A stretch of 64,000 bases of DNA from Chalara sp. BL73 (Eukaryota; Ascomycota; Leotiomycetes; Helotiales). Both the position numbers and the translations under genes were made by a program. This document shows, in pieces, positions 47,586-58,699 of the stretch (the first letter of the stretch is position 1; the number at the start of each line of letters is the position of its first letter). The stretch covers positions 682,001-746,000 of the forward strand of contig CAKJVC010000143.1 in NCBI GenBank assembly GCA_918026815.1, given 5' to 3'. The notes beneath the pieces were generated by a model that was not told the DNA's origin, made no database searches, and saw only the letters and a list, made by a program, of their open reading frames with translations.

Positions 47586-49605
47586 TCCGATGGCGAAGGT
47601 TCGATTGTGGTGGAGTTTCTAAATTGGGTGTATTGAAGCATAAAGAGGGCTACGCAAATGAAAGGGTAGAGTGGCATGATTAGAGCTGAGGGAGTATATA
47701 TGAGACGGGTTGGTTTGTGGAGGCAAAATGATGACTGAGATTGAGTTTGGTATGAAGAGGATAGTTGGAGATACTGCCTTGCACTTTATGACTAACAGCT
47801 CTGCACCTTTCATCTAATATTAGTCAACTCGCCCTTAACCTGACACCAATAACACAAAGCCAAGAACGTGTTGCTACTGCTGTATTCACCAATATTAGAG
47901 CCTCAAGGTTAGATGTGTTGAGGTCAGGTGAGCCGGGATTGGTAGAATCAATGCTTGGCATCTCGCTGTAACCATTTTATTCTCCTTGACCAAACCGGGA
48001 GGCTGCTAATTTGAAGATATCCAGAAACAGAAACATCATCGTCATCCTTTAACCGACCGCCTCCAGGGTCGGCTGCAGCTCCATAACCCTACAGAATGTC
48101 CTCTAGGCGAGAATCAGTTTTGCGCGTCTTGGGTGTAGCGATCTACTAGCGTGGTACATTGTGTCACAAATGCTGCAGAGAGCTTTTGTAGTCATAAGCA
48201 GTGGTCCAAGCAGAAGTATGTTTGCATCGATTAAATTTATCTGCCAAGTCATAAGAAAGTAGCTCAATAACAAGTTATGGTTTAAGCCGGTCTTCTAATC
48301 TCGTTAATACGAATGGGCTTCGAGAGACGCAACTTTTCCTACCCCTTTTCTGACAACCTACTTCCCGTGCTTTCATTTATCGCTACATCATGGCTTATCA
48401 AAATAGCCTTAACTTGCAAAAGGAGTTTTGTATTGGTATCCGTTATATCACTGGCAATGTCCCAGGGCCTGCGAGTGACAGCACAAAATATTGCGGAGGA
48501 CTTTGCGGTATTACACATTAACCTACACTTCGGCTACAACCAAGATTTCGATCCAGTGCTCGTCGGATTTTGATAGCGATAAATCGACATCAGTTTGGAT
48601 TCTTGATTTCGATATTGAGCAGATCTGCATTGTATAATAAACAGAGTATTGGTAATAGTAAGGATTGTTACATGATACTGTCTTTACTTCAAGCTCTGAG
48701 CCAAGCCCTTTTTTTTAGCCTGATTCTAGATTTCCGGTTCGACAAGTAACTCTGTATTTATTAAATAGGTTGTCGTAGCAGTTCCCGTTTTTAAAGGTTG
48801 TGAATAAGTTTTGCATGTGTCATGCTGTTAAATGCCCCGGAAACATATAACATAAATAGACTGGAGATCTTTTCCCTACTTTACGCTTTATAAAAATTTC
48901 CATAAGCAACTAAATAGTATGTATGGCATGGTATAGCAACCAACTTGCAACAACGCAAAACGGGGTAATAGAATATAACAATTAATCAAATTTCAAATCG
49001 CAATTAGAAATCAGCTATAAATTTACAAAAGTTACATGACCAAAAATATCGAAGCAATACGTTTTGAGCTGGCTTTCCTGGCAAACCTAATTAACTTGGT
49101 TAGTATAACCAACATTTTTGGCTAACGTTTCTGGTTAGTTGTATTGTAGTTAAGTAAAAATAAAACCATAAAAGAGATAATTTCGAAAAAAGGAGTAATA
49201 TGTACAGATAGTAAAAAAAACAGCTACATGTGACTCTTTTTTGCATTACTCTCTTTTACATGGCCTTCCCCTACATGACCCCTCCCTATTTCTTGTACAT
49301 ATTACCTTTCCCCTCGAAAGTATTTTGATCTTTATTATTACAATACAACAGCCCTTTACAGTGAACCTGTATTTTAGTATAACCGTAACGGTTTACTAGA
49401 AACGTTAGCCAGAAATGTTAGTTATACTAATCAGGGCGTATTCCGGAAGGAATGCCAGCTAATGGACGTCCTCACTGCATAACCTCACCATTGGTTCCTT
49501 TTAAACAGTCAGCTATGCTGAAAAAGATCCTAGCTTCACAGTTGAGAATGCATAATATTTTAGTCCGTTATCTATTCTTGATCGAGCGTCATTCTAAAAT
49601 AATTC
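47586..49605. other. Intergenic, AT-rich, contains a foldback MITE
   Basis: From about 48590 to 49450 the sequence becomes strongly AT-rich. A MITE at 49100-49430 is listed separately. Open frames such as 48313-48573 (plus) show no family features. Confidence 0.55.
49100..49430. mobile_element. Foldback MITE with 33-bp terminal inverted repeats
   Basis: The left end 49100-49132 begins TTAGTATAACCAACATTTTT and its counterpart at 49398-49430, read on the minus strand, begins TTAGTATAACTAACATTTCT. The two 33-nt arms differ at two positions, both C/T. Inner arms also pair: 49181-49206 (TTTCGAAAAAAGG... to TGTACA) with 49294-49319 inverted. The 331-bp element has no coding capacity and is AT-rich, as expected for a miniature inverted-repeat transposable element. 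No clear target-site duplication is visible at these ends. Confidence 0.8.
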
Positions 49606-51328
49606 TCATCCCGATTCGTCTTTCGTATACATCTCTATAATCCTCTTCCCCACAGCCTCACCACTCATATACGCTCCTGCAGCCGTCCCCAACTCCTCGA
49701 AAGGTGCAGTGTGTTCCCCAGCAAACCACAATCTCCTCTCAGGGCAACCCTTCCTAATCGCCTTCACATCCTCGTCCGCCTCCTTGATGCCCACCTGGAA
49801 GTTACAATAACTTCCATAACCACTCAACTCATCCTTCTGCCACTCTGTATTCAAAATCGCCTTGGGCCTACAATTCTCGTCATCGGGCGAAAAATTGGGT
49901 AACAGCGAGTAATAGGGTTGGAAAAAGGCATCAAGCAGAGAATAATGCTCTTCCGTGGATTTCCCATGCACGAGGGTGGTGAGATAGTGCGAGCAGTCGC
50001 CGTAAAGGTAGAAGAGGATTGTTGGGCGTCTATTTTCTGGTGAGAATGCAGCGAGGTTCCAGATTTCTTGGGGCCAACAGTTTGGGTTCGTTTCTCGTGC
50101 ATATTTGGGAGACAGCCAGTTTGTATACCCCGCGAAATCATCGGCTTCACCTTTAGTCCAGAATGCGGAAGGAAACGTAATGTATACCTAGAAGATGTTA
50201 GAAATATATGACAGAAGAAATACAGGCTTTCAGACCTTTTCAAGGTGGCCGACAGAAATGGCGTTGATCCCGGAGCATATCCTCGGGGGTAAAGCTGGCG
50301 CGAAGGCGTCTTCTTGGTGTTGTTTTAGCCAGCCAAGGGGTGTTGTCATTAAAACCTCATCGAATAAGAGATTCTCTCCCTTTTCTGTTATCACGGTGAT
50401 TTTAGCAGCATCTCGATCTTCTGGAGTTACGATTTTGACTACCCTCTCCTCTAATCGAATGTCTGCCTCCTCGCGTGGTAACTTTGCAATCTTGTCAAAG
50501 ATAGCTTCGTATGTTGTTTCAATGAACATCTCCTCTTAGAAAATCAGGTTGTAATTAATTGGATAATTTTCTCAACTTACCTCCTCCACAACATTCTTCC
50601 ATCCACACAAATCTCAGACTCTGCCTCGTAACAGGATGCCCAATATAGGCGCCCCACATCTCGCTCATGTCCAATACTATCTTCTGGTCTTCTTCACGAT
50701 CTGAAAGCTTCTCTTTCACCTTTAACGAAATATAGTCATAAAGACTGACAGATTCTGGTATTGAAGTTGCATTCCTTTCACTATATTCAAATGCTTCTTC
50801 TATGATGTCCCAAAGCAAAGTGGATAGTTCAGAAGATTTTTCATCCGAGAGAAGCTCTCCAGAGGATGCATAGATATTTTGTTTGTTGTTCCAGTGATGC
50901 AGGGGCGTATTTGTTTCTGTTGCTAGGTCGCGGATGGGGTGGGGGCCACCTGTCGCATGCTACGAACGTCGGCGTTATACAGATACAGGAAAGAGGTGTG
51001 GGAATAGCTTACAATCCAATTTGGTCCACTAGGCATATGTCAGCTCTTAATTGACTCATAATTAACATATTACACGTACATATCAGCAATGTATCCCAGT
51101 TTATCACTCTGGCATATCTAAACGGCTCTCGTTAATCTTACTGCAAGAACATCCGACGGAAGGTAGACCCACTCTTCCCCCAATTCTATTTCTTGCCTCC
51201 AGCATCGTCACTTGGAAGCCCTGCTGGAGTAGAATATCCGCACATCGTAGCCCAGATATGCCAGCACCAACAATACAGACATGAGGTTGGTCATCACCAG
51301 TGGTAGAAGAGATCTTTAAGCTTCCCAT
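49606..51328 (-). CDS. FAD-dependent amine oxidase (polyamine oxidase-like)
   Basis: Six exons, 51173-51328, 51080-51117, 51013-51028, 50581-50959, 50236-50534 and 49606-50187, give 489 aa with all joins in frame. The FAD-binding start is VCIVGAGISGLRCADILLQQ, with the dinucleotide glycines G21, G23, G26, and the acidic ribose-binding residue E44 in LEARNRIGGR. The C-terminus has WFAGEHTAPFEELGTAAGAY, the second flavin-contact motif of the amine oxidase family. Middle sequence (GPNWIHATGGPHPI) fits the polyamine oxidase/LSD-like group. It should oxidise an amine to aldehyde plus ammonia or amine and peroxide. No peroxisomal SKL-type tail or signal peptide is seen, so a cytosolic site is likely. 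Exon 3 is only 16 nt. Confidence 0.9.
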
Positions 51329-51838
51329 GATGGCTCTTCTTCACGTGCGATGCAGCTTGGTGGGATACAAGGATGCAGTGAGCCCCAAACTCGACAAAAC
51401 TGTGAGGGTGAGTAAAGGCTAAGTACCTGCGAGGCATTTATGTTTTTGGTTGTCTTGCTGGGCGCTAACTACTTCCCAAAGAAGCAAGTGAAGCCGAGGT
51501 AGTGGCTGGCTGGGCAATCAATACAAGTATGCTCTTCATGGACAACGCATCACCCTGCATCCTTCTTTACCATACATCACTGGATATCTTATAGCGAGAG
51601 GCATTTCATGATAGTTTCCATTTGCATCATCTAATCCCAAGTACTGATATCTACGTGAGAAGTCTTGGCGCTCATTATGAGACTATAATAGTAAGAACCC
51701 TTGAAAGTATTCAAGATAGTCCCACGGCTCCTCGTCCCTAAAACTCCATAGATTATCCCACCAGGCGCAAAACGTCATCCAAATCACACCACACTTATTT
51801 CTGTCAGCACCTCAAACAATTATTAGACACAGATTGTC
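51329..51838. other. Upstream region of the amine oxidase gene
   Basis: A 510-bp gap between the HeLo-like/ankyrin gene (ending 51839, minus) and the amine oxidase start (51328, minus). It should hold the amine oxidase promoter. Nothing else is recognised. Confidence 0.5.
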
Positions 51839-53131
51839 CTACCTTCGAGGTTGTTCATCGTCTGCCTCCCGTGCCTTTAAGTCTCTTGCAGCTCTCTCCT
51901 GTTCCAACATGATCACAACAGCTGCATGACCTCTATTTGTCGCCAGACTCTCCGGCGTATCTCCATCTACATCCACATTGTCCAAGTCTGCACCATGGTC
52001 AAGGAGCATGCGGCAAATTTCAAGGTGACCACCATATCCACACATACTCAAAGCAGACCACTGCATTAATTAGCAAGCTATCTCAAGGAGACACACAAGG
52101 GAACCTACACCCCATCGATCACGTGCATTGACGTTTGCGCCTAAGGAGATCAGTTTATCCACTTTCGCGATATCTCCATCACTGGCAGCCTCGATAATCG
52201 CTGTGTCTTTCTTGAACAACTTGAACAGCACAGAAGACACACTCGAAGCTTTCCTGACTTTGGCATCAGATCTAGGCAAATGCTCCAAAATCTCCGAAGG
52301 AATTCGGGAAGGATGTTGCGCTAATTGGTTTTCGAACTCCTCGTTTGCAACAGCAATGGGAACAAGACTTGGTGCATAAGTGCTACCAGTAGAGCCTCCA
52401 TACCCAGAATCAACTGAACCTTCCATTCTGAGCCGTGTTGATGGATCCATTTCTTCTAACATGCCATTCGAAATGGCTGTCTTCAGCCAATTGCAGATAT
52501 ACGCATGGTGCTCCTCAACGACCGAAGCAAATATTCCCACATCCTCCAATTCTCGTCGTAATTGAAGCCATATCTCTTCGGATTCGATATTCTCTGCAAC
52601 GTCGGAGGATGTTACCACGGAGCCTTCACGAAGCCCCGCCCTGACTTCTTCGATGAATTTATTCAGTCTCTTTTCAATTCGCGTCGTGGAAGAACTATGC
52701 AGTTATTAGCCCACTGCTGTGGAAAATATTGGATGAAAATAGTACTTCGCCAGGCTGCTGTTAAATGCAGTTAGAAGGGTTGTGTTGGAAATAATCCTCG
52801 ACCTCACATCAGCTAGCTCTTCCAAGCCCCACCTCATCCGATCCCAAGTCCTTTGCGCCTGCGTCCCCAGACTCTCATAATTGTTTAATAGCTTTTCCAG
52901 GTCCACAAGAACTTCCTTGCATCCATCGATGAGTATTGTAAGTCTGGCGTCCCGCGACGGTCCAAGGCCTTGGCTCTCTTTGACGTGTTCTTCGGTTTCT
53001 TTAATGACAACGTGCAGCGATGCGACTTCACTAGAGATGCGCTTAAACTCAGCAGATGAGTCTTTGCAGTTTTTGTAGAGCTTCCAGGTCAAAGTGCCGA
53101 GGACAACAATGTCGCCAACGCCGAAGTTCAT
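51839..53131 (-). CDS. HeLo-like N-terminal domain protein with ankyrin repeats
   Basis: Three exons, 52746-53131, 52109-52694 and 51839-52060, give 397 aa. The start MNFGVGDIVVLGTLTWKLYK and following helices (SSEVASLHVVIKETEEHV, GCKEVLVDLEKLLNNYESLG) fit the fungal N-terminal helical domain often called Helo_like_N. This domain heads many NLR-like and incompatibility proteins. Residues about 120-300 are a linker including a serine/glycine patch (SVDSGYGGSTGSTYAP). From about 305, ankyrin repeats follow: AIIEAASDGDIAKVDKLISL, GANVNARDRWGWSALSMCGY and GGHLEICRMLLDHGADLDNV, ending EADDEQPRR. No nucleotide-binding domain is present. An upstream in-frame ATG at 53194 exists, but 53131 gives the family-like start. 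Confidence 0.85.
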
Positions 53132-53169
53132 AGTTGAAGCGGGGACGTATCTTAGTATCGCAAAAATCG

Positions 53170-53490
53170 TTGCGGGATGGATTAATAAAGGCACTTAGGC
53201 CCCTTGGCATATGGAGGCGGCTCCTACGCTGCGCCTTTCCTCTTCATGAGAGGGCTAGACCTTTAAAATACATGTGGCGCGTTGTGCGACGATTTGATGG
53301 TGCTTTATGAGCCAATGTCGTGTTCTGTAGAACCGCCTTGGCTTGGGGATGCAGCCTTCCAATAAATGGCTAAGCCACAAAATGGGGAGGGGGCACAACG
53401 GCAGAACCAAGTTACGCAATTTTATGGCAAGGTGGAAGTTAAGTCGCGGGCTGTTAAAGCAACCGTCAGGTGCAGGAATGTCACATACTA
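53170..53490. repeat. Dispersed repeat, copy A
   Basis: About 300 bp that match copy B at 62455-62755 in the same orientation. Shared blocks include GGCTCCTACGCTGCGC-type sequence, CCTCTTCATGAGAGG, TTGATGGTGCTTTAT and CAGCCTTCCAATAAATGG. By eye they are roughly 80 percent identical with many C/T and G/A differences. Copy A starts about 40 bp upstream of the HeLo-like/ankyrin start codon, so it makes up that gene's proximal promoter or leader. Confidence 0.85.
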
Positions 53491-53829
53491 AAGGGTAGAA
53501 AAAGGGTTCGGTAAAAGCTTTAGGTTTTAATATATAAAAGTCACTAAAAGTACAAAAGGTATAAAAAAAATTATTAAAACGCAGTAAAAAAAAAGTTTGT
53601 ATCAATGAAAGCTAATATTTTGTTATTTTATTTATTGTTAATAAAACATAATTGTTACAAATCCAATTTCTGGGCCATGTAGGGGAGCTAATAGGGAGGC
53701 TCTATTACAAGAATACTAAACTAAGGAGGAAGGTGTTTTAGAGTATCGAGGCATTTGTACAGCTTTGTGGATCATATGTATGCTAAGCGATAGTACAACA
53801 GTGACCCCCTAATAGTAAGCTCGCCCTCG
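53491..53829. other. AT-rich non-coding stretch
   Basis: AT-rich sequence between repeat copy A and the decayed gag, with A and T runs at about 53560-53660. No gene is seen. Confidence 0.5.
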
Positions 53830-54460
53830 AGCGATTATTTTACGTACTTTTTCCAATCCAACGTTCCTAGGCCAATTGATCCTTCAGAATCTGTATCGTA
53901 AGAATCGTAATCTGAATCATTCAAACCTGCAATTGTAACTTTTTGGCTTGCGTTGCTGTTGTAGGTGCCAGTTGTAGAACTAGAATCATTGCATGGAGCC
54001 ATATTACAATCTTTGACCCAATGATCCTTTGAACCACACCTAACGCACTTGCTTTCCTTCCTATATTGTTCACGTCGGCCCGGGGGAAATCGGTCGAGCT
54101 CGAAGCTTAGTCGTAGGCGATTTGGAAGGTTGTATTGCGTTGTTCGTATTGATTATATTAGATCCATTTGGTCGTGATTATTGTCAGAAACAGGCTTCGA
54201 ATAAGGCTGGTTAGTTGAAGGCAGGAACTAGAGGATCGGCTGGCTATCTGTTGTACTGTACGTACGAAATTGGAGTAATTGCGAGGAAGGTTTAGCTGTT
54301 GCGCGAGTCGATTTCGTAGAGTACTATTGAGGCCATTTCTAAAGGTGCTAATTTTATGGATACCTGGCCACTCCTGATCACGCACTTCGTAGAGGGTACG
54401 TTCAAATCTGGCTATATATGCGTGGATAGAGTTGGTGCTTTGTTTGAGAGTCAATAGCTT
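53830..54460 (-). mobile_element. Decayed LTR-retrotransposon gag fragment with CCHC zinc knuckle
   Basis: On the minus strand, 54158-54454 encodes NSIHAYIARFERTLYEVRDQ and FRNGLNSTLRNRLAQQLNL, the 'f...l' helical pattern of Ty3-type gag capsid regions. Further along, in a different frame, 54006-54047 encodes CVRCGSKDHWVKDC, a perfect C-x2-C-x4-H-x4-C zinc knuckle, followed by an acidic tail to about 53845. The frame change between the two parts, and the absence of protease, reverse transcriptase or integrase, show it is a relic. It may be from a Ty3- or Ty1-type element. Confidence 0.8.
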
Positions 54461-55110
54461 ATCCTAAGTCTCCTGTATTTTATTGGGATGTCGAAACGCG
54501 TGAGAGCGATCGAGGATTATATTGTAGTCGTAGGAGGAGACTTGGGAGAGAGTTGAGGAAGAATAATGGCTTGAAAATATACAAAGGAGCCAGAAATAGA
54601 TCAAAATCTATTTCCCTAGAGACATGCGAGAAACGGCATTACAAAAATGAAAGGCGTAAGTGGCTCCTATATCTGGCCCGCATCGCGCACAGTCTAGAAC
54701 ACCGGTGTCGTGTGCTTTCAAGGCGACTCCACTCTAGTCTGTGAGCTGAGAGTCCCTACAGCTGGCAAATGAGCACTCTGAGCGTTGGAGAAGCCTCCTT
54801 TACCTTGAGTTGAATGAACACAGTTAGCCACTCATCCTCATTGAGTTTGAATCATATGCTTTCGAAATATGTTTCGAAATTTAAGGTAGTTCGCAAGCGA
54901 GTTGGCGACACAGGCAAATTGGTATAGTATTGCATGAAAACTTAGGGAGTGGTTGCAGTCAGCCGCACCTTTCCTGCAGAACAATGGCTTTGCCAAGAAA
55001 ACCGTGCAACACGTCAGTCTCAACAGGTCTTTAACAACGTCCCGAATGCTTCTAGCAGAACAGATTATCAGAGTCTGTACATCGATGGCCCAGAAAGCGC
55101 ACCAATCGAA
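54461..55110. other. Upstream region of the HET-domain gene
   Basis: No gene recognised. The open frame of the HET gene extends upstream to 54949 but contains no in-frame ATG before 55111. Confidence 0.5.
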
Positions 55111-57315
55111 ATGACTAGTCTACCGGTACTCTGCAATACATGCAAGGCTCTCGACCTTGAACGAGCGGTCTTCCGCCCTGAGGGCATCCAAAGAGCAAGC
55201 CTTGGTAATTTGGGTGAAATATGCAAAAAAGCTAACGAATGCGCACTATGTAACTTCATAGAAAGAGTCCAACTTTCCTTAGATAAAGACCAATACGAGT
55301 GCATTCTGAGCTCTCAGACGAAGATCGGGGACGTCGCAGCAGACGGCGAGCTTGACCACCAGTCCATTTACTACAATGAAATACTTCTCGAGTTTCGAGA
55401 TATTGACGGCCGTTACGAGAGAAATGTCACTTTAGAACCTTGCCCTCGCAATGTCCCAAAATGGAGCGAAACGATTTCTGGGTGCAACGCTACTATCCCC
55501 TGGATGAGTCCACGTGCCATGGAACCCCTTTTGCCTGTGGGATTGCTTAAACACTGGATACATATCTGCCAAGACACCCACGGATCAGCCTGTGGATCAC
55601 CCCCTTGGGCTGCTGGCGTTGACTGGCCGCAAAGCCTACGTCTCATCGATGTGAAACGCAACTGTATTGTTACTCCGCCCGACAAGATCAGGTATGTCGC
55701 ATTGAGCTACGTCTGGGGAACCCCGCCTTCTGGTATCTTTAAACGCAATTGGCTTTCCAGGGAGCCTGCCAATATGAGAATGCGCGATTCTACAATTCAG
55801 TCATTGCAGAAAGAAGACTCTCTTCTTCAGGCTAAGTTGCCTATCACCATTAGGGAGGCTATGTCATTGATTGATAACCTTGGTGAGACGTATCTTTGGG
55901 TCGATTGTCTTTGTGTAATTCAGGACAATGCTGCTGATCTTGCAATACAAATCCCCCAGATGGACGTTATCTACGCCAACGCAGCGTTCACCATCGTTGC
56001 CGGGAGTGGGTCATCTTCGGACGCTACACTTCCACGATATCACGGACCGGTCAATCCCCGTTCAGTAAAAGGTTGTCGAGTCACAGAGAACCTTAGCTTG
56101 ATTTCCCGCTTCCATAGATCATCCCATCGCACAGTCTTTCAAGATAGTACCTGGATGCAACGGGGTTGGACATTTCAAGAATATCTCTTATCCAGGAGAA
56201 AGATATTCCTTTTGAAGGATCGTGTCTACTGGCAATGCGAAAGCGACTTCTGGGATGAGGGGACAGTTGGCGAACCACGTGGTGACTTTACTGCTACTAA
56301 GGATGGAACTGGACTTGACCATTGGCCCCTTGGTCTGCTCAAACTCGAAGTGGACCCTCCCGATTACCACTATAATACCTTTACGCCCTTCAACCAAATC
56401 ATCTCACAGTACACGAACCGGAGATTCAATCCTACTCACGAATACGACATTGCAAATGCACTTCACGGAGTGTTTCGCCGACTCTCTTCCCTTGGAGGGG
56501 ACATGTTCCACTGGGGGCTCCCACAGTCCAGATTTGAATATTTCTTATTGTGGAGGGAAGAAAAGCCGTTCCATCGAAGACGTCAATGCAAACTGCCAAT
56601 GTATGAGAAATCAGGAGACACTTGGTACATTGATATTCCATCTTGGTCGTGGATGGCTTGGCCAGGTGTTTACAACATGTCACCGTCAGAACATGAAGAT
56701 AGGATTTTTGGACCTCCAAAGTCGGATGGTCACCGAAACGCATTGTTGGATTGGTGCAAGGTAGATATCGCAGGTCGGCTGTGGTCTCTCGAACGACCGT
56801 TACAGCCAGTATACGACCGTTCTTTGTCCCCCCCTGCGTGGAAAACTCAAACGTCTCTCACCTCCGGAAAATGCACCCCAGACTTTAAAGACTCCGGCCG
56901 CATTTGCACCATTACCAGCTGCGCAACCCTCACCCTTCGTTCCTTGGGAGGAATTCCCATTGTGTCCTCCTGGGGTTATCTTGTGCCTGATATCTGGGAG
57001 TATGCCATCCTCGACAAAAGCGGTGCCTCCATTGGAAAAATGTACGGACTTAGTGGAGATTACCGTCTGTTGCGTAGGGGCACGCGGAAATGCAATTTCG
57101 TGGTTATTGCGGAATCTCCTCGCTCGTTGAAGGATCTGAAGAGGGTTGAGCTCGCGTCATCTCTTGGCACCAATGACCTTTGGTATCTTCTTCATGTATT
57201 ATTGGTGGTGTGGGATAGAAAACGCAAGGTTGCTCGCCGCCGAGGAATGTTTGCGGTTTCTGAGGCTGATTGGATGAGAGCGGGTCCGGAGTCGAGGCTT
57301 GTCACGCTTGGGTAA
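55111..57315 (+). CDS. HET-domain (heterokaryon incompatibility) protein
   Basis: A single exon encodes 734 aa from the first in-frame ATG (MTSLPVLCNTCKALDLERAV). The N-terminus has two CxxC pairs (LCNTCK, CALCNF) typical of many HET proteins. The HET domain follows: IRYVALSYVWGTP at about residue 192, YLWVDCLCVIQDN at about 260 and STWMQRGWTFQEYLLSRRKI at about 345. The C-terminal half has the usual SWSWMAW-type block and no other named domain. HET domains act in non-self recognition and programmed cell death when hyphae of different genotypes fuse. The gene is intact, unlike the minus-strand HET gene at 26.5-28.9 kb. It sits between a gag relic and pseudogene debris, a common setting for such genes. 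Confidence 0.92.
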   Translation: MTSLPVLCNTCKALDLERAVFRPEGIQRASLGNLGEICKKANECALCNFIERVQLSLDKDQYECILSSQTKIGDVAADGELDHQSIYYNEILLEFRDIDGRYERNVTLEPCPRNVPKWSETISGCNATIPWMSPRAMEPLLPVGLLKHWIHICQDTHGSACGSPPWAAGVDWPQSLRLIDVKRNCIVTPPDKIRYVALSYVWGTPPSGIFKRNWLSREPANMRMRDSTIQSLQKEDSLLQAKLPITIREAMSLIDNLGETYLWVDCLCVIQDNAADLAIQIPQMDVIYANAAFTIVAGSGSSSDATLPRYHGPVNPRSVKGCRVTENLSLISRFHRSSHRTVFQDSTWMQRGWTFQEYLLSRRKIFLLKDRVYWQCESDFWDEGTVGEPRGDFTATKDGTGLDHWPLGLLKLEVDPPDYHYNTFTPFNQIISQYTNRRFNPTHEYDIANALHGVFRRLSSLGGDMFHWGLPQSRFEYFLLWREEKPFHRRRQCKLPMYEKSGDTWYIDIPSWSWMAWPGVYNMSPSEHEDRIFGPPKSDGHRNALLDWCKVDIAGRLWSLERPLQPVYDRSLSPPAWKTQTSLTSGKCTPDFKDSGRICTITSCATLTLRSLGGIPIVSSWGYLVPDIWEYAILDKSGASIGKMYGLSGDYRLLRRGTRKCNFVVIAESPRSLKDLKRVELASSLGTNDLWYLLHVLLVVWDRKRKVARRRGMFAVSEADWMRAGPESRLVTLG

Positions 57316-58156
57316 TGCCGCGGGGTTGGGAATGAAGTCGCTGCTTCGTAAACCTCGCTTGACTGAAGCTAAATATGCCTAAGTCCCACAAGCCCGATCC
57401 AGAGATCGCAATACGGTTTGACGTCGATGCAGTCATTGCAGAAGTGTCATAACTAGAGGCATTTCGAGGATTCCTGTTCTCATACTACCCTCGATTGAAC
57501 CGGAATCTTAATACGCCAACTCACGTGTGGTTCCATGGCCTACGTCTCCACTTGTGCCACTATATCTGGCTCAGGGAGGCGATCTATGCCCAGGACCTCG
57601 AGATATATATCCCATTTCTCTCTATGCCATTTCCTGAGGAGAATTTTTCCCACCAAGGGCCAGCACGCTCTGTGGATCACCGAGGTCGTCCTGCCCTCGC
57701 TTCGAAGCATACTGCCTGTAACGTCAATGCAGCACTTTCCTGCTACCTAGGCTATAGTGGCATAACGGGCATCAAACTCGGGATATCATTGGCACTAACG
57801 CAATACATTATTGTGTGAAGGAAGCGTTTGTGCTAGGTTTGTGGGGGCTATGCTCGCCAGGCCATCTGACCTCCGTCTTCTTATCTTTCATGGAATGTTT
57901 ATTGTATTTCAAACATATGGAACCAAGCTTGTCTATAATGGCTCCTGCTTCACAGCCCTCTGTGCTGGTAGATTGTATACGAAGAATGAAACGATCCTCA
58001 AGTTAAGAAGACCCGAAATGAGAGCCTAAACATTTTGTGATTTGCTTTTAGGGTGAGATTGTGGTTCCGTTCTGGAGCTATTCGGCATTGACTTCTCAAG
58101 CAAATATCTTTCAAATACAGCAGAAGCTAGCGTATCCATATGGAGTACTTCATTGA

Positions 58157-58348
58157 TTGCGTCCTCCAAGTCTATGTTCTTCCCAACCTCTAGAACGGAA
58201 ACATCTTTTCCTTAGCATAGAGTGCTGGCCGTTTGTTAACGATAAGCATGGCGATATTGACAAATATAACTTCCTTGTGCAAAACTCGGAGGCGTTCCTT
58301 ATTGACTTTGGGACAGCGAAGACGCCGCTTGGAACACTCATTGAGTGA
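58157..58348 (+). pseudogene. Kinase-like fragment
   Basis: The frame contains KHGDIDKYNFLVQNSEAFLI followed by DFGTAKT. This mirrors the catalytic loop 'HgDi...yNflv' and the 'liDFgtAk' metal-binding motif of fungal kinase-like proteins (compare H-x-D-x4-N and D-F-G). The N-lobe is absent and there is a stop after GTLIE, so this is a relic unless unseen exons exist upstream. Confidence 0.6.
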
Positions 58349-58699
58349 TCCTTCGCGCAGAGGCGGGGTGGGAATTCCTGGAGTAAGCGAGCACTTTCCT
58401 AAATGATGCACATATAAAAGCTCGCAATGGAAACAGGAAATTGAATTATTATATTAAAACCAAAAATAACTTATTACCATTAGTATAGTTAATTACATTC
58501 GGCTGGTTGAACTGCTTTTAACTAACGAATCCACAAGCCTAAATTAAGCTTTGGTGGTAAGTGGTGGAATCCATGATTTTTAAGTGGTGGGACTCGTAGG
58601 CCTATCGTCAAACCTATTATTAGGCCTTGCATTAAAGAGGTAATAGTGTTAAATAGGATATATGCAATTGATTGAAGAACTAGATTAGAATCTATCTAC

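Noticed and set aside
53255..53605. A 116-codon minus-strand frame in repeat copy A
   Set aside because: The frame is not kept open in copy B, so it is not a conserved protein of the repeat.
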